A stretch of DNA of 64,000 nucleotides from Paraktedonobacter carboxidivorans (GTDB taxonomy: Bacteria > Chloroflexota > Ktedonobacteria > Ktedonobacterales > Ktedonobacteraceae), in NCBI GenBank assembly GCA_041156125.1, contig JBEVTI010000030.1, positions 5,919-69,918 on the forward strand, in the 5' to 3' direction. The translations under genes and the position numbers were made by a program. Under the pieces are notes generated by a model that had not been told where the DNA came from, did no database searches, and worked only from the letters and a program-made list of their open reading frames with translations. Each line of letters opens with the position of its first letter. Within the stretch, counting starts at the first letter, position 1. This document shows positions 1 through 7,788 of this stretch, one piece after another.

Positions 1-1
1 G

Positions 2-1048
2 ACCGGGCGACCCTGGATGATGACCAGTAGCATCGCTGAGATCGAGAAGGCTTCGCATATTGTGCTTATCGCCTCCGATCCCTATGAGCGCCAGCCGATC
101 CTTAATCTGCGCATCAAAAAGGCTATGAAAGCTGGCGCGCGCATCTTTATCATCAACTCAGGTGTGACCGAGCTGGATCGCTTCGCGAGCAGTAAGATCA
201 GCATTGCGCTGGATGGAGCTGGCCTGGCGGCGAAAATTCTGCTGGCGCGAGCGCTGGAAAGCACGCAAGTGGCTCAGTACGCCGATCTGCGCGCGCAAGC
301 AACGCGGGAGGCTGCGACCGCCCATCAGGGTCTGGATGCCGTGAGCATTGCCCAACTGGAACAGTTGGCCGACGAGCTTGTACACGCGAGGGGCGCGCTT
401 ATTCTCTATGACGAAATGGCCACACTGGCACCTGACTGCGCGGACCTGGCAGCCGATCTACAGGCACTGGCGCTGATCACCGATAATATCACGCGTCCCG
501 GCTCTGGCGTTGGTCCCCTCTTTGAGGATGCCAACTCGCTTGGCGCGCGCGATATGGGGTTATTGCCCGACAGTCTGCCCGGTTATCGCCTCGCCACTGA
601 CAGGGGCCTGGCTTACAATGAGATCCTCAAGAGCGAGGATATCCGCACGCTCTTCGTCATGGGGGCCAATCCCCTGCGCCATGGTTCGTTGCCGCCCAGG
701 TTGGAATTCCTGGTGGTCCAGGATATCACCCTGACCGAGACGGCGCGCCAGGCTGATGTAGTGCTGCCGGCTGTGAGCTTCGCGGAAAAAGATGGCAGCA
801 TGACGAATGTGGATCATCACGTGCAGGCTGTGCGCCGCGCTCTACGTCCTCTGCCGGGAGCGAAGGCCGATTGGGAAATCCTGGTCGATCTCGCTAATCG
901 CCTTGGCCAGAAGTGGACCTATAACAGCCCACAGGCTGTCTTCAAAGAGATCGCTGCCCATAATCCATTTTACAGTGGCCTGACCTGGGAGGATCTGGGA
1001 GCACAGGGTCTGCGCACTCAGGAGCAGGAAGAGGTGGCTCATGCTTGA
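2..1048 (+). CDS. nuoG: NADH-quinone oxidoreductase subunit G, 3' part
   Basis: The frame is open to the left edge of the window, so the 5' end is missing and the first in-frame ATG (17) is not a real start. What remains is the C-terminal part of the molybdopterin-oxidoreductase-like domain of complex I subunit G. It contains the typical FVMGANPLRHG and ADVVLPAVSFAEKDGSMTN segments. In the intact protein this subunit sits in the peripheral arm and carries Fe-S clusters in its N-terminal part, which lies outside the window. Its stop overlaps the nuoH start by 8 bases, which indicates translational coupling in one operon. Confidence 0.9.
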   Translation, partial: TGRPWMMTSSIAEIEKASHIVLIASDPYERQPILNLRIKKAMKAGARIFIINSGVTELDRFASSKISIALDGAGLAAKILLARALESTQVAQYADLRAQATREAATAHQGLDAVSIAQLEQLADELVHARGALILYDEMATLAPDCADLAADLQALALITDNITRPGSGVGPLFEDANSLGARDMGLLPDSLPGYRLATDRGLAYNEILKSEDIRTLFVMGANPLRHGSLPPRLEFLVVQDITLTETARQADVVLPAVSFAEKDGSMTNVDHHVQAVRRALRPLPGAKADWEILVDLANRLGQKWTYNSPQAVFKEIAAHNPFYSGLTWEDLGAQGLRTQEQEEVAHA

Positions 1049-2264
1049 TTTTCTGAACAATGAGATTGTGGCCAGCGTGATTAAAAGCGCAATAATCATT
1101 CTTGCTCTGCTGACTGCTTTTGCCTATATGACCCTGATCGAACGGCGCGTAGTGGCGAAACTGCAAGGTCGCCTGGGGCCGAATCGCCTGGGACCGCTGG
1201 GCTTGCTCCAGCCACTGGCTGATGCTGTGAAGCTGGCCTTTAAAGAGCAGATTGTGCCGTCGCAGTCCAAGAAAGCGATCTATCTGATCGCGCCAGTAAT
1301 TTCCGTGGTGGTAGCTCTCTGCGCTTTCGCTGTCGTGCCAATCGGCAACAACTGGAGCGCCAATGCAGCTAAGCCCAGCGTCTGGGACCCATTCATCGGC
1401 GATATCAATATTGGCTTACTCTGGATACTTTCGATCTCTTCGCTCGCTGTGTATGGAATCGTGCTCGGTGGCTGGGCTTCTGGCAATCGCTACTCCCTGC
1501 TTGGCGCGCTACGTAGCGCCGCGCAGATGGTCTCCTACGAGACCAGTCTGGGTCTGGCACTCAGCGGCGCGTTAATGTGGGCTGGCACCTTGAGCATGGT
1601 CGGGATTGTTCATCAGCAGATCAGCCAGGGCATCTGGTTTATCGCGGCCCAGCCACTTGGTTTCTTGCTTTACCTGATCGCTGGAGTCGCTGAGGTTAAC
1701 CGCGCGCCCTTTGATCTACCCGAAGCGGAACAGGAGTTAACAGCGGGCTATCTGACCGAGTATAGCGGCCTGCGCTGGGGCCTCTACCAGATGGCAGAAT
1801 ATATTAACATGATCACGGTCAGCGCTGTTGCCTCAACTCTCTTCCTGGGTGGCTGGAGCTTCTTTGGTCTGGAGCGCTACCCGTTGCTCTCAATCGTGTT
1901 CTTTCTGATCAAAGTCGCCCTTTTCCTGTTCCTGTTCATCTGGCTGCGCGCCACTCTGCCGCGCATCCGCTACGACCGCTTGATGCGCCTCGGCTGGCAA
2001 ACCCTGCTGCCTCTGGCTGTACTCAACGTGGTTATCACCGCGGTCTGCGTAGCTTTTGCTTTGCCCTGGTGGATCAACTTGAGCGCTGATATCGTTGTTA
2101 TCGCCGCTGTCCTGATCTACGAGGCCGTTGCTATCAGACGCTCGTCCAAAACAATTGCACGGCAAGTTGAAACCGGCAAGACTCAGGAATTAATCCTGCC
2201 TGCCTCGGTGCGCCTGGCCAAATTCGAGCCAGTCAAAGTGAATACAAAGGCTGGTTTGAATTAA
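1041..2264 (+). CDS. nuoH: NADH-quinone oxidoreductase subunit H
   Basis: Membrane subunit at the junction of the peripheral and membrane arms of complex I, forming part of the quinone site. Conserved features are visible: an N-terminal helix followed by TLIERRVVAKLQGRLGPNR, then EVNRAPFDLPEAEQELTAGY, then WLRATLPRIRYDRLM. At 407 residues it is longer than the usual roughly 330-350, because of a hydrophilic C-terminal tail of about 50 residues rich in Lys, Glu and Thr. The ATG at 1041 overlaps the end of nuoG. It is followed by an unusually long 288-base gap before nuoI. Confidence 0.97.
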   Translation: MLDFLNNEIVASVIKSAIIILALLTAFAYMTLIERRVVAKLQGRLGPNRLGPLGLLQPLADAVKLAFKEQIVPSQSKKAIYLIAPVISVVVALCAFAVVPIGNNWSANAAKPSVWDPFIGDINIGLLWILSISSLAVYGIVLGGWASGNRYSLLGALRSAAQMVSYETSLGLALSGALMWAGTLSMVGIVHQQISQGIWFIAAQPLGFLLYLIAGVAEVNRAPFDLPEAEQELTAGYLTEYSGLRWGLYQMAEYINMITVSAVASTLFLGGWSFFGLERYPLLSIVFFLIKVALFLFLFIWLRATLPRIRYDRLMRLGWQTLLPLAVLNVVITAVCVAFALPWWINLSADIVVIAAVLIYEAVAIRRSSKTIARQVETGKTQELILPASVRLAKFEPVKVNTKAGLN

Positions 2265-2552
2265 ATGCTATGCGCGGGCGCGCCAGGCCTGGTTGCCAGT
2301 CTGGAGACCGCGCTGTACCTCGCGCAGGTTTTTTCCTGGTGATCCGTGGCAGAGTAACCGCCCAGAGAGCGGTTACTCTGCCGCGTGAGTGTCGGGTGGT
2401 TGACGATGACAGAGGCCGTCAGTTCTGGTATGATTGTGCTGCGTTCCTGGCCCTCAGAATTAATGCACAAGCGGGAAGATCGTATATTATCCATTTCAGA
2501 CATCAAGTTTTTAGCGCTAAAAAACCTGAATATGGACTCATAAGGAGCGAAT
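2265..2552 (+). promoter_or_regulatory. nuoH-nuoI intergenic region with hairpin and palindrome
   Basis: This 288-base gap contains no convincing gene; the one open frame has no family features. A perfect inverted repeat has arms at 2348-2361 and 2369-2382 (14-bp stem, 7-nt loop). No T-tract follows, so it resembles an RNA-processing or stabilising hairpin more than a terminator. A second 16-bp palindrome, TTTTTAGCGCTAAAAA, lies at 2508-2523. A good Shine-Dalgarno (aaggagcg) precedes nuoI. The gap may hold an internal promoter, but no clean -35/-10 pair is visible. Confidence 0.5.
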
Positions 2553-3194
2553 ATGTCATTTGATATTCTCAAGGGGATGGCAACGACCCTGAAAAATATG
2601 GGGAAGAAGCCAACCACGATTTCATATCCCGAAGAAGAGCGAGTGCTACCAGCGCGCTTTCGCGGGCGGCATGTCTTGCACCGCTACGAAAACGAGCTGG
2701 AGCGTTGTGTGGGTTGCTATCTATGCGCGGGGGCGTGTCCAGCCAACGCGATTTATATTGAGGCTGAGGAGAATACGGACACCAGGCGTGTGTCTGCGGG
2801 CGAGCGTTACGCGAAAGTTTTCGACGTAAATATGTTGCGCTGTATCTTCTGCGGCTATTGTCAGGCGGCATGCCCGACCGGGGCAATCACTCTGGAACAG
2901 GGCTATAAGCTGGCTTCGTATCATCCTGAAGATATGGTCTATCACAAAGAGCAGTTGCTTGAGGCGCAAGGCAAGGCTACGCTTGGCTCTGCCGCTGTCT
3001 GGCTTGATCCAGCGCCCGCGACTGTCGAGCAGCCGCTGCCGCAAGAGGGTCACGTTTTCGATGGCTCGCAGGCCAGTTCCGCCGCGGTCGGTTTAGGTAC
3101 CCTGGAGACTGAGCGCGAGGTCTTGATTGCGAATGCCGAGCAGGACCAGGATCGACGCCCCATTCAACAGGCGAAGGAGCGGAAAAACCAATGA
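2553..3194 (+). CDS. nuoI: NADH-quinone oxidoreductase subunit I (2 x 4Fe-4S)
   Basis: Peripheral-arm ferredoxin-like subunit that carries the two 4Fe-4S clusters passing electrons towards the quinone site. Both CxxCxxCxxxCP motifs are complete: C52, C55, C58 and C62 (CVGCYLCAGACP), then C97, C100, C103 and C107 (CIFCGYCQAACP). Length (213 aa) is near the upper end for the family because of a hydrophilic C-terminal tail rich in Glu, Gln and Ala after residue 150. The stop overlaps the nuoJ start (ATGA), so the two are probably coupled. Confidence 0.97.
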   Translation: MSFDILKGMATTLKNMGKKPTTISYPEEERVLPARFRGRHVLHRYENELERCVGCYLCAGACPANAIYIEAEENTDTRRVSAGERYAKVFDVNMLRCIFCGYCQAACPTGAITLEQGYKLASYHPEDMVYHKEQLLEAQGKATLGSAAVWLDPAPATVEQPLPQEGHVFDGSQASSAAVGLGTLETEREVLIANAEQDQDRRPIQQAKERKNQ

Positions 3195-3742
3195 CAGTCA
3201 CTCTGATCGCATTCTTTGTGCTGGCCGCTGCCAGTATCGCATCCGCTCTGGGCGTGATCCTGTTTAAAAACGCGGTACGCAGCGCCCTGAGCCTGATTCT
3301 CACGCTCCTCTTTCTCGCGCTCTTCTATTTGCAATTGGGCGCAATGTTTATTGCTGTCGTACAAATCCTGATCTACGCTGGCGCGATTATGGTGCTCTTC
3401 CTTTTTGTAGTTACCATGCTGGCTTCGGAGGAAGCAGGCAATGTCAACGTGCCTGATCAGCGTCCCTGGCAGAGGGGCATCGCGGCGACGCTGGGCTTTA
3501 TTCTGGTGGGCGCGCTAAGCTACCTACTCTTCACCAATACAGCCATTGATAGTGCTACGCAAGCCAGTGCAGCTAATAGCCTGAGCGCGCATGTTGATAA
3601 GCTGGGCAACACCGAAGCTTTTGGTACAGCGCTTTTCCATGGCTTTAGCTTCCCTTTTGAAATCACCAGCCTGCTCATCATTGTCGCTCTACTCGGCGCG
3701 ATGGTTCTGGGACGGCGCAGTCTAGCGCGAGACGGGCATTAA
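3191..3742 (+). CDS. nuoJ: NADH-quinone oxidoreductase subunit J
   Basis: Hydrophobic membrane-arm subunit of 183 aa with about five predicted helices. The helix segment QILIYAGAIMVLFLFVVTML is the family hallmark and corresponds to the pi-bulge helix involved in proton coupling. ATG at 3191 overlaps the nuoI stop. A short hydrophilic loop (residues about 80-92) and a second loop near residues 115-140 separate the last helices. The 35-base gap to nuoK holds a small hairpin (arms CCGCTT 3747-3752 and AAGCGG 3764-3769) that reaches into the nuoK Shine-Dalgarno. Confidence 0.95.
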   Translation: MTVTLIAFFVLAAASIASALGVILFKNAVRSALSLILTLLFLALFYLQLGAMFIAVVQILIYAGAIMVLFLFVVTMLASEEAGNVNVPDQRPWQRGIAATLGFILVGALSYLLFTNTAIDSATQASAANSLSAHVDKLGNTEAFGTALFHGFSFPFEITSLLIIVALLGAMVLGRRSLARDGH

Positions 3743-3777
3743 TAACCCGCTTCGCTTCCGTTTAAGCGGAGGAATCT

Positions 3778-4086
3778 ATGCAAGAGATACCAATGTCATG
3801 GTATTTGATAGTCAGCGCCATCCTCTTTACCATCGGCGTGATTGGCGTGCTGGTGCGGCGGAATCCACTGACTATTTTTATGTCCATCGAACTTATGTTA
3901 AATGCTGTCAATCTGTCCTTCATTACGTTCTCGAAATACCTCGACTCGGTGGATGGGCAGATGTTCGTGTTTCTCGTTCTGACCGTCGCAGCGGCTGAGG
4001 TTGTGGTTGGCCTGGCTATCATCGTCTCGATTTTCCGTACCCGCCGCAACATCAATGTCGATGATCTGAACGTGTTAAGAGGCTAA
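3778..4086 (+). CDS. nuoK: NADH-quinone oxidoreductase subunit K
   Basis: Small MrpC-like membrane subunit of 102 aa with three helices. The ATG at 3778 is chosen because GGAGG (3768-3772) lies 5 nt upstream; an internal ATG at 3793 has no such site. The conserved acidic residues used in proton translocation are visible in FMSIELMLNAVNL (helix 2) and in AAAEVVVGLAIIV (helix 3). Three bases separate its stop from nuoL. Confidence 0.96.
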   Translation: MQEIPMSWYLIVSAILFTIGVIGVLVRRNPLTIFMSIELMLNAVNLSFITFSKYLDSVDGQMFVFLVLTVAAAEVVVGLAIIVSIFRTRRNINVDDLNVLRG

Positions 4087-4089
4087 GCA

Positions 4090-6144
4090 ATGACAAATCT
4101 CACTGTATGGGTGCTGTGCTTACCCTTGCTCGGATTTATTCTCCTGGGCCTGTTTGGTAAGGCGTTGCCGCGCCCTGTTATCCTGACGATTGCATGGGGT
4201 GCGTCGGGGCTGGCCTTCCTCTTCGCCCTCGTCAACTTTCTCTCCATGCTGCAGACGACGCCCGATTCAGCGCGTATGGCCGACCAGGTGATCTATACCT
4301 GGGTCAACTCCGGCGCTGTCGCGACAAATGTGCTGAGCAACAATGTGCCTTTGAATATCAGTTTTGGCCTGTTACTTGACCCGCTTTCCGCGACCATGCT
4401 GATGGTGATTACCGGTGTCGGCTTCCTCATTCACATCTATTCCGCGGGTTATATGGAAGAAGATCCAGGGTTCTGGCGTTTCTTCGCCTACCTGAACTTC
4501 TTTATTTTCGCGATGGTTTTGCTAGTCAGCGCGGATAACTTCCTTTTCCTGCTGGTTGGCTGGGCGCTGGTTGGTCTGGCCTCGTTCTTGCTGATCGGCT
4601 TCTGGTTTACGCGTCGGTCCGCGGTAGCGGCGGCTCGCAAGGCCTTGATTATCAATATCATCGGCGATGCTGGTCTGATGCTTGCCATTTTCATGATCTT
4701 CCAGTACTACGGAACACTGACCTATGTGACTGCCAGCGGCAGCGGTGTTTTCAATCTCGTTACCCGCACCGGGGTTCCGGTGGGTATTACGACGACTATC
4801 TGTTTGCTGCTCTTTGTGGCCTGTGCCGCGAAATCCGCTCAATTGCCACTCTATATGTGGTTGCCGGATGCCATGGAGGGTCCGACGCCTGTTAGCGCGC
4901 TGATCCATGCAGCGACGATGGTTACTGCTGGCGTCTACCTGGTGGCGCGCGCGAATGTGCTTTTCGAGGTCTCACCTGCCGCGTTGACGACTGTAGCGAT
5001 TATTGGCGCGGCGACCGCGCTTTTCGCCGCGACGATTGCGCTGGCTCAACTGGATATCAAGCGTGTGCTGGCCTATTCAACGATCAGCCAGCTTGGCTAT
5101 ATGTTTATGGCCGAGGGAGCGCAAAATTATACTGGCGGCGTCTTTCATTTGACCACGCACGCTTATTTTAAAGCGTTGCTTTTCCTGGGAGCAGGTTCGG
5201 TCATTCATGCTCTGGGCGGCGAACAGGATATGCGCCAGATGGGTGGCCTGCGCGAGCGTTTGCGAGTCACGTATTGGACCTTCTTGATCGCAGCGTTGGC
5301 TATCAGCGGCATTATCCCGTTTGCCGGCTTCTGGAGTAAAGACGATATTATTAGCTCGTTGTTTGCCCGCGCGCTCACTGGTGGGGGAGTGCTCTTCTAT
5401 GTGCTCTGGGGAGTGGCTCTGCTGACAGCAGCTCTGACCGCGTTCTATATGTTTCGCCTGGTCTTCGCGGTATTCTTCGGCTCTTATCGCGGCAGCGGTC
5501 CCCTGGAACACGCGGCTGGCGATGCGGAAGAAGGAGAGGAGGAGCATCGCGTGGCACGCGGTGGTTTCTACGCGATCCACGAAGCTCCCTCGGTGATGAC
5601 TATTCCGCTGGTGATTCTTGCGCTCCTCTCGCTGATCGGTGGCCTGATTGGTTCATATGCGATCTTCACAAAGCCTACCTGGCATCTGTTCGCGAATTTC
5701 CTGAGTCCGCTTTTCACCAATGCGGCCTGGACCCAGGTTTCATTCCACGAACCCACGCTCAGCCTGGGAATGGAATGGATCTCCACTGGTGCCAGCCTTG
5801 CCCTGGGCCTACTGGGCATTCTCATAGCCTGGCTGCGCTATCGCCGTGGCTTCGCCTATAAAGAGAGCAGGAATCCGGTCTATCAACTTGTTCTCAACAA
5901 ATATTATATTGATGAGCTTTGTACCGTCGCGATCATCACTCCTTTGCTCTGGTTTGGTCGGACGGCAACTTCCCTGCTTGAGGGCAGTTTGCTGGACGGC
6001 GGGAGTCGCGGCATTAGCTGGGTGACGCGTGGCGTGAGCGGCGGTCTACGCCGTCTGCAAACGGGCTATATGCGCAACTATGCCCTTGCCATTCTCTTCG
6101 GCGTGGTTTTGCTCGTCATCTATTACGCTGTTATGAGAGGGTAG
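4090..6144 (+). CDS. nuoL: NADH-quinone oxidoreductase subunit L (antiporter-like)
   Basis: Distal antiporter-like proton-pumping subunit of complex I, 684 aa with about 16 helices. Family signatures include LLVGWALVGLASFLLIGFW, LPLYMWLPDAMEGPTPVSAL with the catalytic Lys/His region after it (LIHAATMVTAGVYLVAR), and LAQLDIKRVLAYSTISQLGY. A loop near residues 465-490 is unusually rich in Glu and Gly (DAEEGEEEHR). The C-terminal part, after YKESRNPVYQ, corresponds to the lateral helix and terminal helix of NuoL. The start lies 3 bases after nuoK with a weak purine-rich site in the end of nuoK. Confidence 0.97.
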   Translation: MTNLTVWVLCLPLLGFILLGLFGKALPRPVILTIAWGASGLAFLFALVNFLSMLQTTPDSARMADQVIYTWVNSGAVATNVLSNNVPLNISFGLLLDPLSATMLMVITGVGFLIHIYSAGYMEEDPGFWRFFAYLNFFIFAMVLLVSADNFLFLLVGWALVGLASFLLIGFWFTRRSAVAAARKALIINIIGDAGLMLAIFMIFQYYGTLTYVTASGSGVFNLVTRTGVPVGITTTICLLLFVACAAKSAQLPLYMWLPDAMEGPTPVSALIHAATMVTAGVYLVARANVLFEVSPAALTTVAIIGAATALFAATIALAQLDIKRVLAYSTISQLGYMFMAEGAQNYTGGVFHLTTHAYFKALLFLGAGSVIHALGGEQDMRQMGGLRERLRVTYWTFLIAALAISGIIPFAGFWSKDDIISSLFARALTGGGVLFYVLWGVALLTAALTAFYMFRLVFAVFFGSYRGSGPLEHAAGDAEEGEEEHRVARGGFYAIHEAPSVMTIPLVILALLSLIGGLIGSYAIFTKPTWHLFANFLSPLFTNAAWTQVSFHEPTLSLGMEWISTGASLALGLLGILIAWLRYRRGFAYKESRNPVYQLVLNKYYIDELCTVAIITPLLWFGRTATSLLEGSLLDGGSRGISWVTRGVSGGLRRLQTGYMRNYALAILFGVVLLVIYYAVMRG

Positions 6145-6148
6145 AGTG

Positions 6149-7723
6149 ATGTTTCCACTGTTATCGACAATTGTGTTTCTACCCCTGTTGGGGGGCATCA
6201 TCGTGCTGCTACTGCCCGCGCGCGCTACCCAGGCGATCCGTGGTATAGCGCTGAGCGCGGCTCTGCTCGATTTGCTCTTTGTCTTTGCTCTGTTCCTGAG
6301 CTACGCGCAGGCCAATCTCTCGGCCAGCAGCTCGATTATCGGGGCCACCTTTGGCAGCACCTTTTTAACACAGCAAGGCGAGAGCCTGGCGCTGGTCTCT
6401 AGCAGTAACTTTACGCTTGGCTATAGCCTGGGCGTGGATGGCATTAGCCTGCTGCTGGTTGCTCTGACCTCTCTGCTGACCGTGGTCTGTATCAGCGCGT
6501 CTTTCCGTGTGGAGCAGCGGCTGAAACAGTATATGGCCTTTATGCTTCTGCTGGAGTGCGGCATGCTGGGCGTTTTCCTGGCGACCAATCTGTTCCTGTT
6601 CTACATTTTCTGGGAACTGATGCTGATCCCGGCTTATCTGCTGGTGGGAGCCTGGGGTGGCGAACGCCGCATTTATGCGGCGTTCAAGTTTGTGCTTTAT
6701 ACCTCAGTGGGCAGTTTGCTCATGCTCGCGGCCATCATTGCTCTGGGCTACTATCACCAGCTGGCGGCTGGTGGCCCGTACACACTGGATCTTTTCGCGC
6801 TTCTCAGTACCAGGCTTGACCCGGCAACGCAGACCTGGCTTTTCCTGGGCATGGGGCTGGCTTTCGCGGTAAAGGTGCCGTTCGTGCCTTTCCATAGCTG
6901 GCTGCCGGATGCCTATAGCGAGGCGCCCGCGCCTGTGACGGCTATGCTGGCTGGCGCGATGTCAAAGACCGGGGCTTATGGCTTTCTGCGCTTCTGCATT
7001 CCGCTCTTTCCCCAGGCTTTTTCGCAGTTCTCGACGCTGCTCAGCGTGCTGGCGGTGATTGGTATTCTCTACTGCGCGGTGCTGGCTCTGGTGCAAACCG
7101 ATATGAAGCGTTTGCTGGGCTATTCGAGCATCAGCCACCTGGGCATCGTCATGCTGGGCATGTTCGCGCTCAATGTGCAGGGTGTAGAGGGCTCAGTCTT
7201 GCAAATGGTCAACCATGGCATCACCACTGCCGCGCTTTTCCTGATCGTCGGCTATATCGAGTCGCGCACGGGCTCACGCAACCTGCGAGATTTTGGTGGT
7301 ATGGCTCTACGTGTGCCAGTGCTGGCTACAGTGCTGCTGATTGCCGTGCTCTCTTCGCTCGGTCTGCCGGGACTGAACAGCTTTGCCGGAGAGTTCCTGG
7401 CGCTGCTGGGCATTTTCCAGCATAGCCTGGTGCTGGGCGTGCTGGCGACGGCTGTAGTAGTGCCTGCGGCCTGGTATCTTATACGCCTCTTCCTGGGAGT
7501 AATGGAAGGACCGCATTTCGCGCAGGGGCATGTGGCTACCTCGCTGCGTAGGGGACAGTTTAAGGATATCCAAATCGGCGAACTTGTTGCCATCTTGCCA
7601 CTGCTGGCCTTGATTTTCTTGATCGGCTTCCAGCCAAACCCGCTGACCACGGTGATGGAGCCGTCTGTTGTCAATACGCTGCAACACACATTACTAAATG
7701 TTGGAAGCGCCTTAATAAGGTAG
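6149..7723 (+). CDS. nuoM: NADH-quinone oxidoreductase subunit M (antiporter-like)
   Basis: Antiporter-like proton-pumping subunit of 524 aa. The GTG at 6146 is directly followed by ATG at 6149; the ATG is preferred, with GAGAGGG just upstream inside the end of nuoL. Key segments are IFWELMLIPAYLLVGAWGG (with the conserved Glu), VPFHSWLPDAYSEAPAPVTA, MLAGAMSKTGAYGFLRFC (with the key Lys) and LVQTDMKRLLGYSSISHLG. About 14 helices. It lies 4 bases after nuoL in the same operon. Confidence 0.96.
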   Translation: MFPLLSTIVFLPLLGGIIVLLLPARATQAIRGIALSAALLDLLFVFALFLSYAQANLSASSSIIGATFGSTFLTQQGESLALVSSSNFTLGYSLGVDGISLLLVALTSLLTVVCISASFRVEQRLKQYMAFMLLLECGMLGVFLATNLFLFYIFWELMLIPAYLLVGAWGGERRIYAAFKFVLYTSVGSLLMLAAIIALGYYHQLAAGGPYTLDLFALLSTRLDPATQTWLFLGMGLAFAVKVPFVPFHSWLPDAYSEAPAPVTAMLAGAMSKTGAYGFLRFCIPLFPQAFSQFSTLLSVLAVIGILYCAVLALVQTDMKRLLGYSSISHLGIVMLGMFALNVQGVEGSVLQMVNHGITTAALFLIVGYIESRTGSRNLRDFGGMALRVPVLATVLLIAVLSSLGLPGLNSFAGEFLALLGIFQHSLVLGVLATAVVVPAAWYLIRLFLGVMEGPHFAQGHVATSLRRGQFKDIQIGELVAILPLLALIFLIGFQPNPLTTVMEPSVVNTLQHTLLNVGSALIR

Positions 7724-7788
7724 GTTCGGACGGGGCAGGCTGACGTAGCAAACGTGACCTGACTCGTGTGAACCCTCGGGGGTACTCT

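Noticed and set aside
2270..2563. 97-codon frame between nuoH and nuoI
   Set aside because: No ribosome site or family match, spans the hairpin and overlaps the nuoI start.
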